A DNA stretch of 64,000 bases. Origin: Numida meleagris (lineage: Eukaryota; Chordata; Aves; Galliformes; Numididae). Made by a program: the position numbers and the translations under genes. Location: assembly GCF_002078875.1 (NCBI RefSeq), contig NC_034422.1, forward strand, positions 2,600,923 to 2,664,922. Direction: 5' to 3'. The notes below the pieces were generated by a model. That model was not told the origin of the DNA. It ran no database searches and was given only the letters and a program-made list of their open reading frames with translations. Below, in pieces: positions 48,679 to 60,759 of this stretch (the first letter of the stretch is position 1; each line of letters opens with the position of its first letter).

Positions 48679-49938
48679 GTAAGCTCTGAGATAGCTAAAC
48701 GTGATTGTGCAATAGAACTGTTCTTGGCTGGTCATGTGTACACGCTATTTTATAAGTGACGTGTGTTCCAGTGGATTTTTCCCAAGTTGAAATGTGGCCT
48801 TTAAGGGCAATGGGAATGTGTTGGCTTGTATTGCTAACTATTCCAATCTTCAAGGTTTGTCTTTTCTTCCTTTCCTCAGGGTAGGTGATTCCCCTCCTTT
48901 ATTCTTAGGGTCTTTTTGAGGTATATGCAGCTTACCTACAAGATGCAGAGTGCTCAGTGAGAAGGTGAGCTTGCAGTGTAATTGTATTTCCAAATATTCT
49001 CTGACACAGAAAATAACATGAATGTATTCTGTAAAGCTGCAGTACTGTATGTGACTGGTGTCCTATTCCAGTAAGAAGGATGTTTTATGTTTTGCTTTTG
49101 GTTTTTTGACCTAAGGATCAGGCACTGACATCTTTGGCATAGACATGCTATTTGGTATGTATACACAAAAACAGTTCTGCATGGTAAGGCATGCTGGTTG
49201 ATAGCCTCCTTGTTGTGCCACATTGTGCTTAGGGTCACTGTACTCTCCCTGAATTAATGCGTTGCAAAAGTGACAAACAGAACAACCTGCCCTTCAACTT
49301 CAGATTTAGTTGGCCTTCCTGGGAATTGCACCATGCAGTGGAGTTAATATACCTACCACAGTGCAGAATGCTTTCATTGAACTCTAGGTAACCAAGTTTG
49401 GCATATCACAAAGAAGTCTTTGCTCATAGGAACTCAGTTGGCTCTGTGATGTGCGAATTCAGATGCACTCTGTCACAATTTCACTCAAAGCATCATTCTG
49501 AATAAAGAACAGATTTCTCTGGTGTTTTTAAATGATCTGGTGTGGCAAGGGTCTTGAGGTACGTGCAAACAGCATGTGTGACCTGAAATGAGCTGTAACA
49601 GGTCATGTAATCTCCTCTTCAACTTGAGTTCCTGCGGTTGTGCCTCATCTGCTACAAACTTCTCCCAGTCATTCTTGTTCAGTAACAAAGAGTCTCATGC
49701 TGTGCCCGTACCTGGCACCTGGGCCCATGCTACCCTCAAACCTTGAAACAGCAATAACAGAGTGCAAACCCAGCTTTCCAACACCAGAGAGAAATTTAGC
49801 TCTCTTGCAGACACTTCTTGTTGTTTTCTTCACACTGTGCTTTGGAAGAAAGCCTGAGCAGAGTTGATGGATGTATGTTACACGGATGTTAATCAGACCA
49901 TTTAATATTGCAATAAAAGCCAGGTGTGTTTGCCCACT

Positions 49939-49950
49939 GCCCTCTGGTAG
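49939..49950 (-). promoter_or_regulatory. CTCF-like core, - orientation
   Basis: GCCCTCTGGTAG is, on the minus strand, CTACCAGAGGGC, which matches the CTCF core with one mismatch (T at the second position). It faces the + oriented match about 7 kb to the left (42970-42981). Confidence 0.35.
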
Positions 49951-49959
49951 CTGGGGACA

Positions 49960-52870
49960 GATGTGGTCAGCACTGTCAAACTCCCTATTGGCTGCTGGAA
50001 GAAAAACCCCTTTAATTCCTGTGCATTTGAAGGCACAAGAGGTCTTGGGCTGTGAAGTACAAAGAAATGTTAGTGTGTGGAATAGGAATCAAGTTCAGGG
50101 CTGAATGATTTTCCTTTTCTGCTCATTACCTCTCACTTGCCGAGAGCAGGAGAACGCATGCAGGTAGCTGTGCCTGCCAGCTTAGTTGTGGAAACTAAGG
50201 GCCAAGCTCTGACGCGTGCTGAAGCCAGGAGTGACCTTCTGCAAGCCTTTTGAAACCAGGAATTTTTTCAATCAAAGCACAAAAGACTTCAGTGGTTTCA
50301 AGGATAATGCATTTGGGACAGCTCAATCCACTGTGACCCACAGAGCTGCATAATACTGAATAAAATGTAAATGTTCCTAGAGGCGGAAGCGCAATGCCAA
50401 GGAGCCTTATGAAAGAATTTGGCCTTTTGCAGACGTAGTATACTATTATGTAAATTACTACTTTGTTTGACAACTGAATGGCATTAAAACTGTCTGGGAG
50501 TTTATTGCTTGGAGCAGAGAGATCCTAAGAGCTACATTTGACATCATTTAAATTACAGCGATGCTGTGTACTATGTAAAATAACTATCTTTTTTCAGAAA
50601 GTGTGCTTGCTCTGGTTGCCTCCTCTCTCCCTGCAATTATTTCAAACCCTGGCAAGATCTTTTCCCATAAAATTCAGTGTTGAGCAGGCAGGGGAGTATT
50701 ACAGAATTTTCAAAGTAACTCGATAGCAATGCAAACAGCCTCTGCAAAGAGCTGTGTGGGAGCTGCCTTTACCTGTCTCAGGAGGAAACTTAAAGCTGTG
50801 CTCTGTGAGAGGTATCATATGGAAGAAGCATGTTAATGAACCTCATCAGGAGAGCCTGCATTCAGCAGCATTATACACTGATGCTGGGCCCTGGCTTTGG
50901 GATGGAAGGAGGTGAAGAGAGGATGGGGGACAAACACGGCTGGAGCTGAGGATGGAGTTTGCTGAAGGTGGTTTTGAAGTGATGGTGTTGGCTGGATCCA
51001 AAGCAAAATCTGAGCCTCAGATTGAAGGATCTGCATTGTGTTCATATCCAGAGAGAGGTTATAGGGAAAAATGTGTTGCTTACAGAGATGCAGTAGAGTT
51101 ACTGCTTTGACCTTAGAAGGATTAGCTGCTTTCATGGAGCATAACTGGATGAATAATTGCCCTGAGACATGACATGAACAGAAGTAGGAGACTTTGCTCA
51201 CTGGAAGGTGCTATAGGCTAGCAGAGAAAAGTTGTCATCTGAATACACTGAGGGTTTGAACCCTCAGGCAGGCCTGCTGGCTTCCTTTTTGTTGTAGGGA
51301 GGGTTTCCATTTTGGAAAAAGTGTGAAGTTTTCAGGGGATGTTATCTGTAGTGCTTCTTAACCTTGCAGTGCATCACAGTGAAGCTAGTTCTTCATTATT
51401 CAAGCAAAGAACCATCTAAGTCTAATCGTCTAACACACCTCCCCTGCTTTCTAATTAGAAAATCAGCATGGTCATGAGCTCTTAATCTGCTCCTTATTTC
51501 CTTCCCCTGGCTAATGTCCACAGCAATTGTAACTGCTCTTGAAATGTTAGCTGACTTGATTGGGAACATGGTTTGTTCCTCACTACACCTGTTAAATATC
51601 TTGGATGAAGGAAGAAAAATACATTGTTTTTCAGTAGTTCCATGCTGAACCCCATGGCTATTGAGTCACCTCACAGAGGGCGGAGTAAGCTTTCAAAAAC
51701 CAGATGGCTATAAACCTCTGTAAAATCTGCATGTATCCCAGTGTCAAAGGTAGCACTTTTTTTGAAAAGTTAATTAATACCTGTGATTTTTGCAGAAAAT
51801 TAAATGCAGAAAGCATCTGTCAGACCTTGCTCCTGACTGGATGTCTGGAACTACAGTAATTGCCTTGTATCAGGAATGTCATTTCTCATTTCTAGCAGGT
51901 CTTGTTGAACCAGACAGATTCTTAAGTTGCTATTCATTCTGTACAGTGAAGCAAACCTTTCAGTTCATCTTTTCATACATGGAAACGTGAATTCCAAAGA
52001 TGGCCAACATGTACTCTGTAACGGCATGTGCTGTGCAAAGCTCTTGCTGCTGTGTAACCTCATCAAAAGATTATTGCCCAGTAATAGTGGACTGCTGTTT
52101 GTCTTCTCAACTGATCTCAACAGAGAGGAGAAAATGAAAAATATCCTACTGTTTTACAGGCTTCAAAGACATTTGAGGTTCTCTGTAGACCCATTGCATT
52201 GGTCCACAAATAATTTAGTGATTGGATAGAGAAGATATATTTACAAATACTCACCTCATGCTCTTGATTTACATTTCTATGGGTTTTTTGGTTGGGTTGT
52301 TGTTGTTGGTTTCCTCCACACTCCCCCCCCTTTTTTTATCCATAACCAGAATCATTTGTCTGTTACTAGCTAGCAAGGGATATTTTTGAGAACAAATCAA
52401 GAGACTGGGCAAGAGTCCAACAGGCCCAGTTCTAAGGCCAGGATAATTCCTTGGCCAAAGTGGAGTTGCTTTTTCCTGAAAAGTAGCTTTAAAACTTTCA
52501 TTTTAGTTGAACCGAGCTCTGATCAAACATCTGGGTGTAACTAGCCTTAGGCACATGGGATTTTAATGGGTCTTTAAGTGAGGTGTGTGCTGATCATCTT
52601 CCAGGTAATTCCTTCCCCTCTTTCAAATCTGAATAAATCAGTATTTTTCTCTGAGCGTACTTCCTTCCTTCATCCTTTTGGTCTTTGTATCCTATCAACA
52701 GTTCGCACACCATAGATGTTTTTCATGGCTATCACTGATGTAAATTCTGCTTTGTAGTTCACTCTCTGAAAACTCCATAATCTGTGTGCAAAATCCATTC
52801 CCTTCATTCCTGCATGTTCTGTGCAAGCAAGGTTAGGTTTTTTTATTATTAAAGTCTAACATGATTCTCA
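49960..52870. other. Intergenic, gene-poor
   Basis: No gene is recognised. A C run followed by a T run lies at 52323-52337. Open frames of up to 122 codons are without identifiable domains. Confidence 0.55.
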
Positions 52871-52879
52871 TAAAAATTT

Positions 52880-53240
52880 CAAAATCTTCTAGTGCAAACG
52901 ATGAGTGCACGACAGATTTTCATCAAATACACTTCGTTCATTTGCAAGTATTAAAGGAGCCATGTGCTAAGAGCACTGAACTGCGGCAATCCGACGTTAA
53001 GCCCACTGACAACAATATGAATGTATAATTCTCGTGGTGAGATCTCAGCAGAAAAGCATTCCCATTAATATCCGCTCCCTGGCACCAGTGAAGCTTAAGA
53101 AATAGGAATCCGACACATTTATTCACCACCTAAATTTTTAAACAGCAAACACTTTTAAAGCACTTGCTGAAATATTTAAGCCAGGCAAATAAGTGGACAA
53201 TGAATGACACGGGGAATAAATGCAGTGATTTATTGGAGAA
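52880..53240. promoter_or_regulatory. Candidate conserved non-coding block with retained CpG
   Basis: Nine CpG sites fall between 52899 and 53112 in A+T-rich DNA where the surroundings have very few. Examples are CAATCCGACGTTAAG, TTCTCGTGG, TATCCGCTC and AATCCGACAC. ATCCGAC occurs twice (52989 and 53108). Many TAAT/TTTAT cores are also present. CpG loss is rapid in methylated neutral DNA, so this pattern suggests constraint or germ-line hypomethylation. Confidence 0.33.
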
Positions 53241-56200
53241 AGGGGAATTTGAGAACTTGATGTGAAGAACCTTTCTAGTTAAGCTGACTGGTGATAATTC
53301 CCTAATTGAATTGTTTGTACTAGGTTATTGAATTCGAGAATCCTTAAATGAGTTCCAGCCCAAGGTTGTAATCTGAGCCATCTAAAACCCTTGCAAATGT
53401 CCTTCACTAGTTGAAATCAATCTAGAAAGTCTTACAGAGCTGTCAGTAAGTTCACCCAGAAACAGCTTCTTGGCAGGAATGGATTAATAAGAGAATTTAA
53501 TGTGCCAACGCTGCAATCTACGATCTCCTTCATCGTCAGCTGAGAGTGAGAGAAGTCAGTTTTTGGGCTTATGAACTGTCATGCACAAAGTTCTCTATCA
53601 AAAAGGAGTTCAGGACCTGTTTCTGATTTAAAGCTCTTCATTCACATCTTTTTTCCCCCTCTTTTTTCCTCTTCAGAAAGGAGCTTGAAAAGCATCCTTC
53701 AGAAGAAGAAAAGAAAAGTAGCAGATGGACAGCTCTTTCAACACTCACTGCTTCTTGGCTTTTATGGGCTGCAGCATCTTACCAGCTGAATATGTGCTCC
53801 TTTGGTTGCAGTTGATCTCTTAAAGCAGAACTTGATCAGTGACTTTTGAGGACTTCAGGCTTTAGACTTCCATGCGTACTTTGAACAACAGGTGGAAATC
53901 CCATCCTTCTTGGAAGTCTCCAAGCTTCCTAACTCTGTTCATATTGCAGAGCAAGAGGCTCATGGTTTTGTTGGTAGAGGACGCTGGCTCTTTTGAAGGC
54001 AGAGTGGGAGCAGCAGGTTTTGCTAACTTCCCTTCTGGTTCTTATCCTGTGCAGGCTGAAGTGAGAGATACCATATGGGCCCTCGTTGTGCCAGCAGTAG
54101 AGCTCAATTGTCAGACCAGAAAATCACAGGGTCGTCTTTCCAAGTGTTTGAAGTAACCTTGGTGTGTCAGGCAACTTGGTGTCTGATCCTATAATGCGTA
54201 AAGATGTCCTGCCAGGAGAAAGGCAAGAGAGCTTCTTTGCTGAACTCCAAGTGAGCCTTGTCATTATTTATTAAAGAGCATGGAGCCAAAAACTCAACTG
54301 TTTTTGACACTTCAGCCTCTCCAAGCTTTATTTGTACGTATGGTAAAGTCATTTGCAGAGAAAGGCATCACACTCATTTCTCAAGGAGCCGAAACAACTC
54401 CGTTCTGCTTGTTTAGGAAGGGCATCTCTTTTTATTCTTGTTTAAAATATGGGACAACACGGTCAATTCCTCTAATGCTTTCAGCTCTCGTTCAGCATGC
54501 CTGAAAGGAGAGCCCAGCAGAAATCTCGGGAGCAAGCTGTAATTAGCTGAAGTGAACAGATGGCTCCAACTTCTTGTGCCTTAGCAATGTGACAGCATCT
54601 CACAAGGAGCTGTGACAGCATAGGACGCTTGTAGGAGAGGGGTGGGCTGAAAGCTCTGTGTGTATGTGGCAGACTCGGGCAGCGCCTTATCCAGGCAAAC
54701 ATCACTTGACCATGCACTGAATTATCTGTCTAGGTCAGCCTTGGATAAAGGACAGCAGCAAAGGAAGGAGAAAAAGACGAACCAGGATTTACATTTATAT
54801 TGAAGACAGGGTGGAATGAGATGCGAAATTTGAATGTAAAGCTGTTTAACTGGTCCTGATTGGCTCTGTGGGTGGTTACTCTTACTTTGGAATCAGAACG
54901 TGCTTTCTGAAAAAGCCTCTCTTCTAAATGGATTAAGCAAATTCAACTAAAAAATTTAAAATACTGTTGAAGGATGAGCCCAATTACAAGTGGAATCAGT
55001 GTCCAAAGTAACTTCTGGCACAAAGATGCCATTCCAAGAGCAGTTTTGTTTCTTCTGTGTTCCACGCAGTCTAATTTAGTATCAATGTTCCTGACATTAC
55101 AAGTAACATTTCTGTTTTGATTTTAGTTCCTCATGTATGAGTCTGCGTAGGAAGCGCTTCTCATTCTGAGAATTTTCCAGGTCTTTAACTTTTTGAGAGG
55201 GAATCTTAGTTTTTCAAACAAGCCAAGTTAAAAGTATAAGAAAGAAGCAGTTTGAGTCAAATAAAACATTTCTTTTAAATCTTTCTTAGTATGAGTTTAA
55301 TTCTTATTAACAGAAGTAATTCAGGCTGATTTCTGTAGTACTTCCATTCTATTTGTTTTGTCCATATCCTGTATTCAATCTTAACATCTTTGAAGCAGCT
55401 CTACAGCAATACCAGGCAGTTTCCCGTTACAGTTTGGTCTGTAAACAGCTACATTTTTGACTAAATGATCATGGTTAACTTGCTGATAAGTCCGCTCACA
55501 TGCCTGAAGTGAAGTACCTGAGGTGGGGATGTGCTGAGCATGTGTCTGTGCCTGAGGTTGTCCATCTGAGCCTCTGCCTTGCTCTGGCACATAAATATTT
55601 ATGTGAAGCAGTCTGACTCCCCATATGGAACGCCTTTCACAAGCGTAACGTCTCAGTCTCCTGTGAGACTAGAACGAGATGAGGAGTTGCACCAAATCCC
55701 CAGAACTGCCTCTTCAAATAGCATCCTGCTTGAAATGAATGGATAAAATGCCATAGTAAAAAAGGGAAAATATAAGATCTTAATTCTAGGCTGCATGGTT
55801 TAATCAGTGGAAGAATGACATCAGCTGGTGCCTTACCTGCAGTGTGTGTGTGGTATTTAAGGCAGAGCTAGTACTGTGGTTTTGAGCAGAGAAATTCAAA
55901 TGTCTTTTCTTTAGGAGGCTTAAAGTTGTCTAAAGTGTGGCAGATGGAGAAACTTGCTGAATCATGGATAAGCACTGCACAGTTGCTGTAAATATCGTAG
56001 GAACTCATGATAGTTAAAAGAGATTAAAGAACATTAGATAGAAGGGGCACAAAGTGCTTGTAAGAAAGAACTGCCTGCCTGCAGGTTTGGATCCTTAGAC
56101 CACAGCCCTCTAATGAGAGTCACAGTGGAATGGTGTAGCTGCATAGCATCCATTTCTGGAGGAGGGCCCTACGGCGTTTCATCCTGGACCATGTTATCAG

Positions 56201-56563
56201 CAGGATTTTGACATGCCAGCTTTTTGTTTGTGATGTCTGGTTATGAGGACAAATTGTCATATGTAAAGATTCTGCAGAGCAGCTCCTGACTCTGGATGAA
56301 ACCAGAGCAGAAAACTGCGGAGCTTTCACTGAGGCAAACCCTCAGGCACATCGGGGGCAGGCCTCCTCTTCTGAGAGTTCCAGCTCAAGTCTTCTATCCA
56401 AACTTCTAAGCTCTGAATAAGTGTAACTGATGCAGTCAACATCAGTTCCTCACATTAATTTAATACTTTCCTGACTCCAGAAGGGGTGGCCTCAAGTGTG
56501 CATAGGTTCTAACTTTTTTCCTGCGTGCTTTCTCATTTCTAAAGGAAAAGCTTGCTTATGTGC

Positions 56564-56593
56564 AAAGAAATTATAATGAAAGAAATTATAATA
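56564..56593 (+). repeat. 15-base tandem duplication
   Basis: Two adjacent copies of AAAGAAATTATAATG differ only at the last base. It is a recent-looking small duplication. Confidence 0.85.
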
Positions 56594-57055
56594 TTGCTTT
56601 CCTTCATTCCCTGGCTTTTACCTTTAAATTGCCTCCCAGCAGTTTTTTCATTCAGGTGTGCTTATCAATTTTTAACAATTTCAAATTACCATATTTATTT
56701 CTAAACTTTGCCCATGTAACGTTGCTGGTAGGAAACATTAGATTTACTGCATTGCTTCTAGCCTCTGTAAAAAACCTGAGTGAAAAAGGATACGGACCGT
56801 GGTACAGAGATGTATCACTTTGAGTCAATAGTGATCCAAATCCAGTTGCTACATGGTACATTCTTAGCAGTGAGAGGACCTCTGGGCTGGCTCTCATTTG
56901 CAGCTTCCAGCCCCTTGTTCTACTGAGGGCCTTTTCTGAGAAGGCTTAGTATGAAATACATGAAGGGGCCATATTCTTAATTTGCACTGTATTCTTGGCA
57001 TCTCATCCACATACTGCTCTCAGTTATAAAAAGCAGCATCTGAAGCTGAAAGAGT

Positions 57056-57077
57056 AAAAAAAAAAAAAAAAAAAAAA
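57056..57077 (+). repeat. Poly(A) tract, 22 A
   Basis: This is the longest homopolymer in the window. It lacks a recognisable retroposon body upstream and a clear flanking target duplication. It is likely polymorphic in length. Confidence 0.9.
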
Positions 57078-58335
57078 TACATATATGATCTGAAATTGGG
57101 TAAGACTTGATTCATGTATTTTTTCTTGCAAATTCTCCTTTAATTTTAAAAAGGTCAAACCAATTGGAAAAATAATTAGCAGAATAAACACTGCTGTCCT
57201 CAGAGGAGACCTTGTCTGCCAAACCACTGACTGAAGAGAATGGTTACAGCTGAGTTACAGCCCAGACCTCCTTCCTGCTCTGGAAAACACAGCTGGCTGA
57301 CTGGCAGGCCCTGAACTCTATGTTGGTAGGTGTCATGCTACAATAAAGCACACCTCAGTTAAGCACATAAAAACAAGCTTTAATTCAGAATGTGGTGCTT
57401 AACTCTGCATTATCAATCTGCCCTTTCTGTATTAATCACACCAAAATTCATACTGTCTGCAACTGTTAATGCTTCAGAGCCTGTTCGACAACAGAATGCA
57501 GCTGAAAGCCCTTAATTCTTGATTTGGTTTTGGTGCTTTTTTTTTTTCTTTTAACATGCAGCAGCAAAGCTAGATGCAGAGAACCTGCCTGTCCTCCACT
57601 GAAGTTTGCCCAAAACAGAAAACCAATTTGGAAGAGCAGGCTCTATTCAAGAGCTTGTTAAGCAGAGAATTTAAGTGAATTGGCAGTTATTTGAGGCTCT
57701 TGTCTATTAAAATAAATAAAAATCCTCAGTGTTTAGGAAACATTCATTTTCAATGAACAAGGAAACTGGAAAAATTATGCAGACTAATGAATGGGATTTT
57801 AACTGTGTCAGAATCAGTCAGATTCATCTGTGCTGTGTAATACCCAATATTTTACAAAATAATGACATCTCTGGGTGAGACGTGTGGTGCTGCATCCCTA
57901 CTAGTGTGGGTGGAGGTGTGCTGGCTGACATCTGTGCTGCGGCTGTCCTGCTGCAGCCAGGGAGGAGTTAGGTGAGTGGGGAACGGCACGGCAGTGGTAG
58001 GCTGCCAGTGCAAACCTGACTGCAAAGCTGGACAGCAAACGTGAGTGTGGGCCACCTGCCAACCCTGCTGTGGGCCTCCACCTGCCCCATCATGCCACTT
58101 ACGCACAGCATCACTAAAATTGCGGAGTTGTTAACGCTGCCAGCACTGACAGTGCAGTTCTGCTCCATCCTCATGTGCTGCTCACCTTTAGGCAATGTTG
58201 CATGCCTTGGATTTCCTTAAAATTGCAGAGCTTTGAGACTTGGCGTCCAGTGTTCCTCCGTTAGCTGGCTCTGTGCTGCTGCAAACATCCTGGAGACAGG
58301 ACTTGTTCCCACAGCATTTTTCTCCGTATGGGCGG

Positions 58336-58355
58336 AGCTGTTGTTAGCTGTTGTT
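58336..58355 (+). repeat. 10-base tandem duplication
   Basis: Two perfect adjacent copies of AGCTGTTGTT. Confidence 0.85.
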
Positions 58356-58820
58356 AGTCATAACCTGCATCGCATTGTGTCAGTGTAATCCCCATTGTCC
58401 TTTGTTTCCCTTACAGTTAGTTCCCTTAGAGCTGGATTCAAATGGCAAGAAACCCCTCTCCCTGAGTTTATAGGTCCCAGTGCTTCACTAATGCTAAATC
58501 GTAACTCTGATTTTGGGGCTGAAGTTCTTTCAGAAGTGACATGTTCTCTGATGGTGACTGCTAGAGGTGGAATGCCTAGCTCGATGGAGCTGAGGTCCAT
58601 CCGTGGCCAGCTCTTCTTCAGCAATGCCTCCCCTGATAAGTGCAGCTGTACTGGTCCCATTTGAGGAACTCTAGCAGAAAGCCCATCTGTACACTGTAGA
58701 ACCAGGCAATGGGTGAGAAAACCAAGTTATGCTCAGTTTTATTTTCTATCTTTTGATCTTTTGTAGTATCTGCTAGCTCATTTGTTTTACAGTGCTAGCA
58801 GAAACACAAGTAAGGGAGTT

Positions 58821-58837
58821 AAAAAAAAAAAAAAAAA
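58821..58837 (+). repeat. Poly(A) tract, 17 A
   Basis: An uninterrupted A run after GGGAGTT. No element body is evident. Confidence 0.88.
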
Positions 58838-60494
58838 GCTGAGAGCTCACAAAATTGAGCACTGATTCAGATGAGAACAACAAACCCAATTTTTCTTGTG
58901 AAGATGTTCCTTATCACTTCTTTACTCATTGAGGTAGGTCAAAACTTTCCAAACTGGGAAAATATTTTTTTATTGTCTGTTGAACTCAATCAAGCCACAG
59001 TTCAATTAACTGGATTGAGAGAGAAATGCTAGCAAGTTACATGTGCACCTGGCAGGGTGTGCAGAATACTAATAGGAATGTTCTACAGATTCTTCGTCAG
59101 CAGCAGCTGGAGCAGATTTTTTTTTTTTACTTTGAGTAGGGGAAAAGAAGAAATCTATTTCAGTGCAGTGACAGATGTACGTTTACATTACAAACATGAC
59201 AACTGCTAAGTGGTACTGGAATTCAGCTGCCAGAATAAAGGCAGTGGCATTTGTTAGTTTCATTTCCAATTGTAAGAGATCCTGTTGTTTTTCTCCAAAA
59301 TGAAATCACTGCAAATGTTGCTTCATTGCAAAACTACACAGGCTGCTCCCCATTTTTTCTGGTCATCTGTCGCCCCCAATACTTCCAGCTCATTCTTTAA
59401 GGAAAGGAAGGGCAATCTTTGGACCCATGGCTGTCATAAAACAACTTGTATTTCCTAGCATGGGAACAGGCAGGCTGGTGCTGCAAGGCATGGCTGTCCA
59501 TGGCAAATGAGGAATATCCTTCTCCCCTTTGCTCACATCAGGAGCTGAATCTTTGACAAGCAGCTCCTCTTTACTCCTCCACTGGAGTAAATGGTGACAT
59601 TTGTTAAGTGCTTCCAAATGGGTGCTTTGTGAGTTTGTAATGCCCCTACCTGGTGTCTGATCCAATTGCCACTGAAGTGAAGTTGGTGGCAGTCTTTCTA
59701 CTGCCTTCAGTGCAGCAAGGAAAGGCTCCTGCTGCATGGTGTGTATGAGCAGGAAATGGAGGGGGGGGTGTAATTCACTGTTGCTTGAGAATTTCTTACT
59801 GCGACAGCAATTGCGAGGAAGGGTACAGGACATCAATGACCTAGGGCAGCAATTCAACCTGGCAACGCATTGTCTGCAGCTCCCAGTTAAAGACTGATGA
59901 CCCAGTAGTAAACATTATTCAAGGAAACTTGATGGGAACAGGAATTCATTGGAACAAATCCTTCTGTTACTGAGGTTCGCTGTTTCCTTCCCCAAAACTC
60001 CCAAATCCTGCCCAGGACTGCAGCCCTCTGACCTTCCTGCAGAGGGTTTGGGAAACAAAGCAAACTGTGTCGTTACAGGGGGCATGATGTCCAGACTCTC
60101 CTGCACAGGGCCTAAATATCCTTTCCTCAGTTCACAGCAGGAGGGAAATATTTCAGCTATGGCATAAAGCTCCTCATGTTTGTTGAGCGCAGCAATACAT
60201 GGATTTATTTGACTCATTAATAAACTTTTGTATGCAACGGGTCTGTTATTCCTTCAGGCATTTGCTACTCTACAGTGAAGTACGTGATTAAAACCAGCAA
60301 GTGTCAGCTTAGAATTAATCAGTTTTGTGTAGGTCCTTTCAAATACAAGTTACTTTAGTGCTGTTTTCAGTTAGAGTTGCCATTTTCTGGTTTGGAGGGT
60401 ATTGGTTGGTACAAACCTCCAGAAAAATTAATTCTATTCAGACCTAGTGCAAGCAAATTTTATTGTGCATGCAGCTGTTCAAGATTAAGTAATT

Positions 60495-60755
60495 ATTTGA
60501 TGAACCTTTGGAGGCGATGAATCTTAGATGAAGCATGTACACATTTTTATTATGCATACATTTTTCTTGATCAGTTTTCTCTTCATTTGGTCACTCATTT
60601 ATGTGGAAGCGATGAGCGAAATCTGCATATTTCACTCTTCAGAAATAAAATTTCCATTTACATAGCCTTAATGCTTTCAGCCAACATGTCCCTCAGTACA
60701 TTATCAAAACCCAATGATCTATTACACTCCACGTGGCAACTTCAGTAAGCAGGTC
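60495..60755. promoter_or_regulatory. Candidate conserved non-coding block
   Basis: This A+T-rich stretch has TTATGCATA and TCTGCATATTTC (POU/homeodomain-like). It keeps CpGs (GGCGATGAA, AGCGATGAGCGAAA) and has a CACGTGG E-box near 60730. GCGATGA occurs twice (60513 and 60609). The texture is enhancer-like. Function is inferred. Confidence 0.25.
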
Positions 60756-60759
60756 ATCA

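Larger units (their letters stand above)
53250..60490. other. Intergenic, gene-poor
   Basis: No gene is recognised. It holds several simple repeats, listed separately, and a G run of 8 at 59761-59768. At 58358-58664 open frames of 100 (minus) and 89 (plus) codons overlap on opposite strands and share no family feature. A 155-codon minus frame at 59390-59857 is also unrecognised. Confidence 0.5.

Noticed and set aside
51250..51265. Short palindrome CTGAGGGTTTGAACCCTCAG
   Set aside because: It is a small hairpin with no T tract, no transposon body and no repeat copies. It is not a terminator in a vertebrate context.
58358..58664. Overlapping sense and antisense frames of 89 and 100 codons
   Set aside because: Same reasoning: no motif in either, and no signs of an exon at the edges.
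59390..59857. 155-codon minus-strand frame
   Set aside because: Low-complexity cysteine/serine/proline mix at the start, no domain, and no conserved-looking start.
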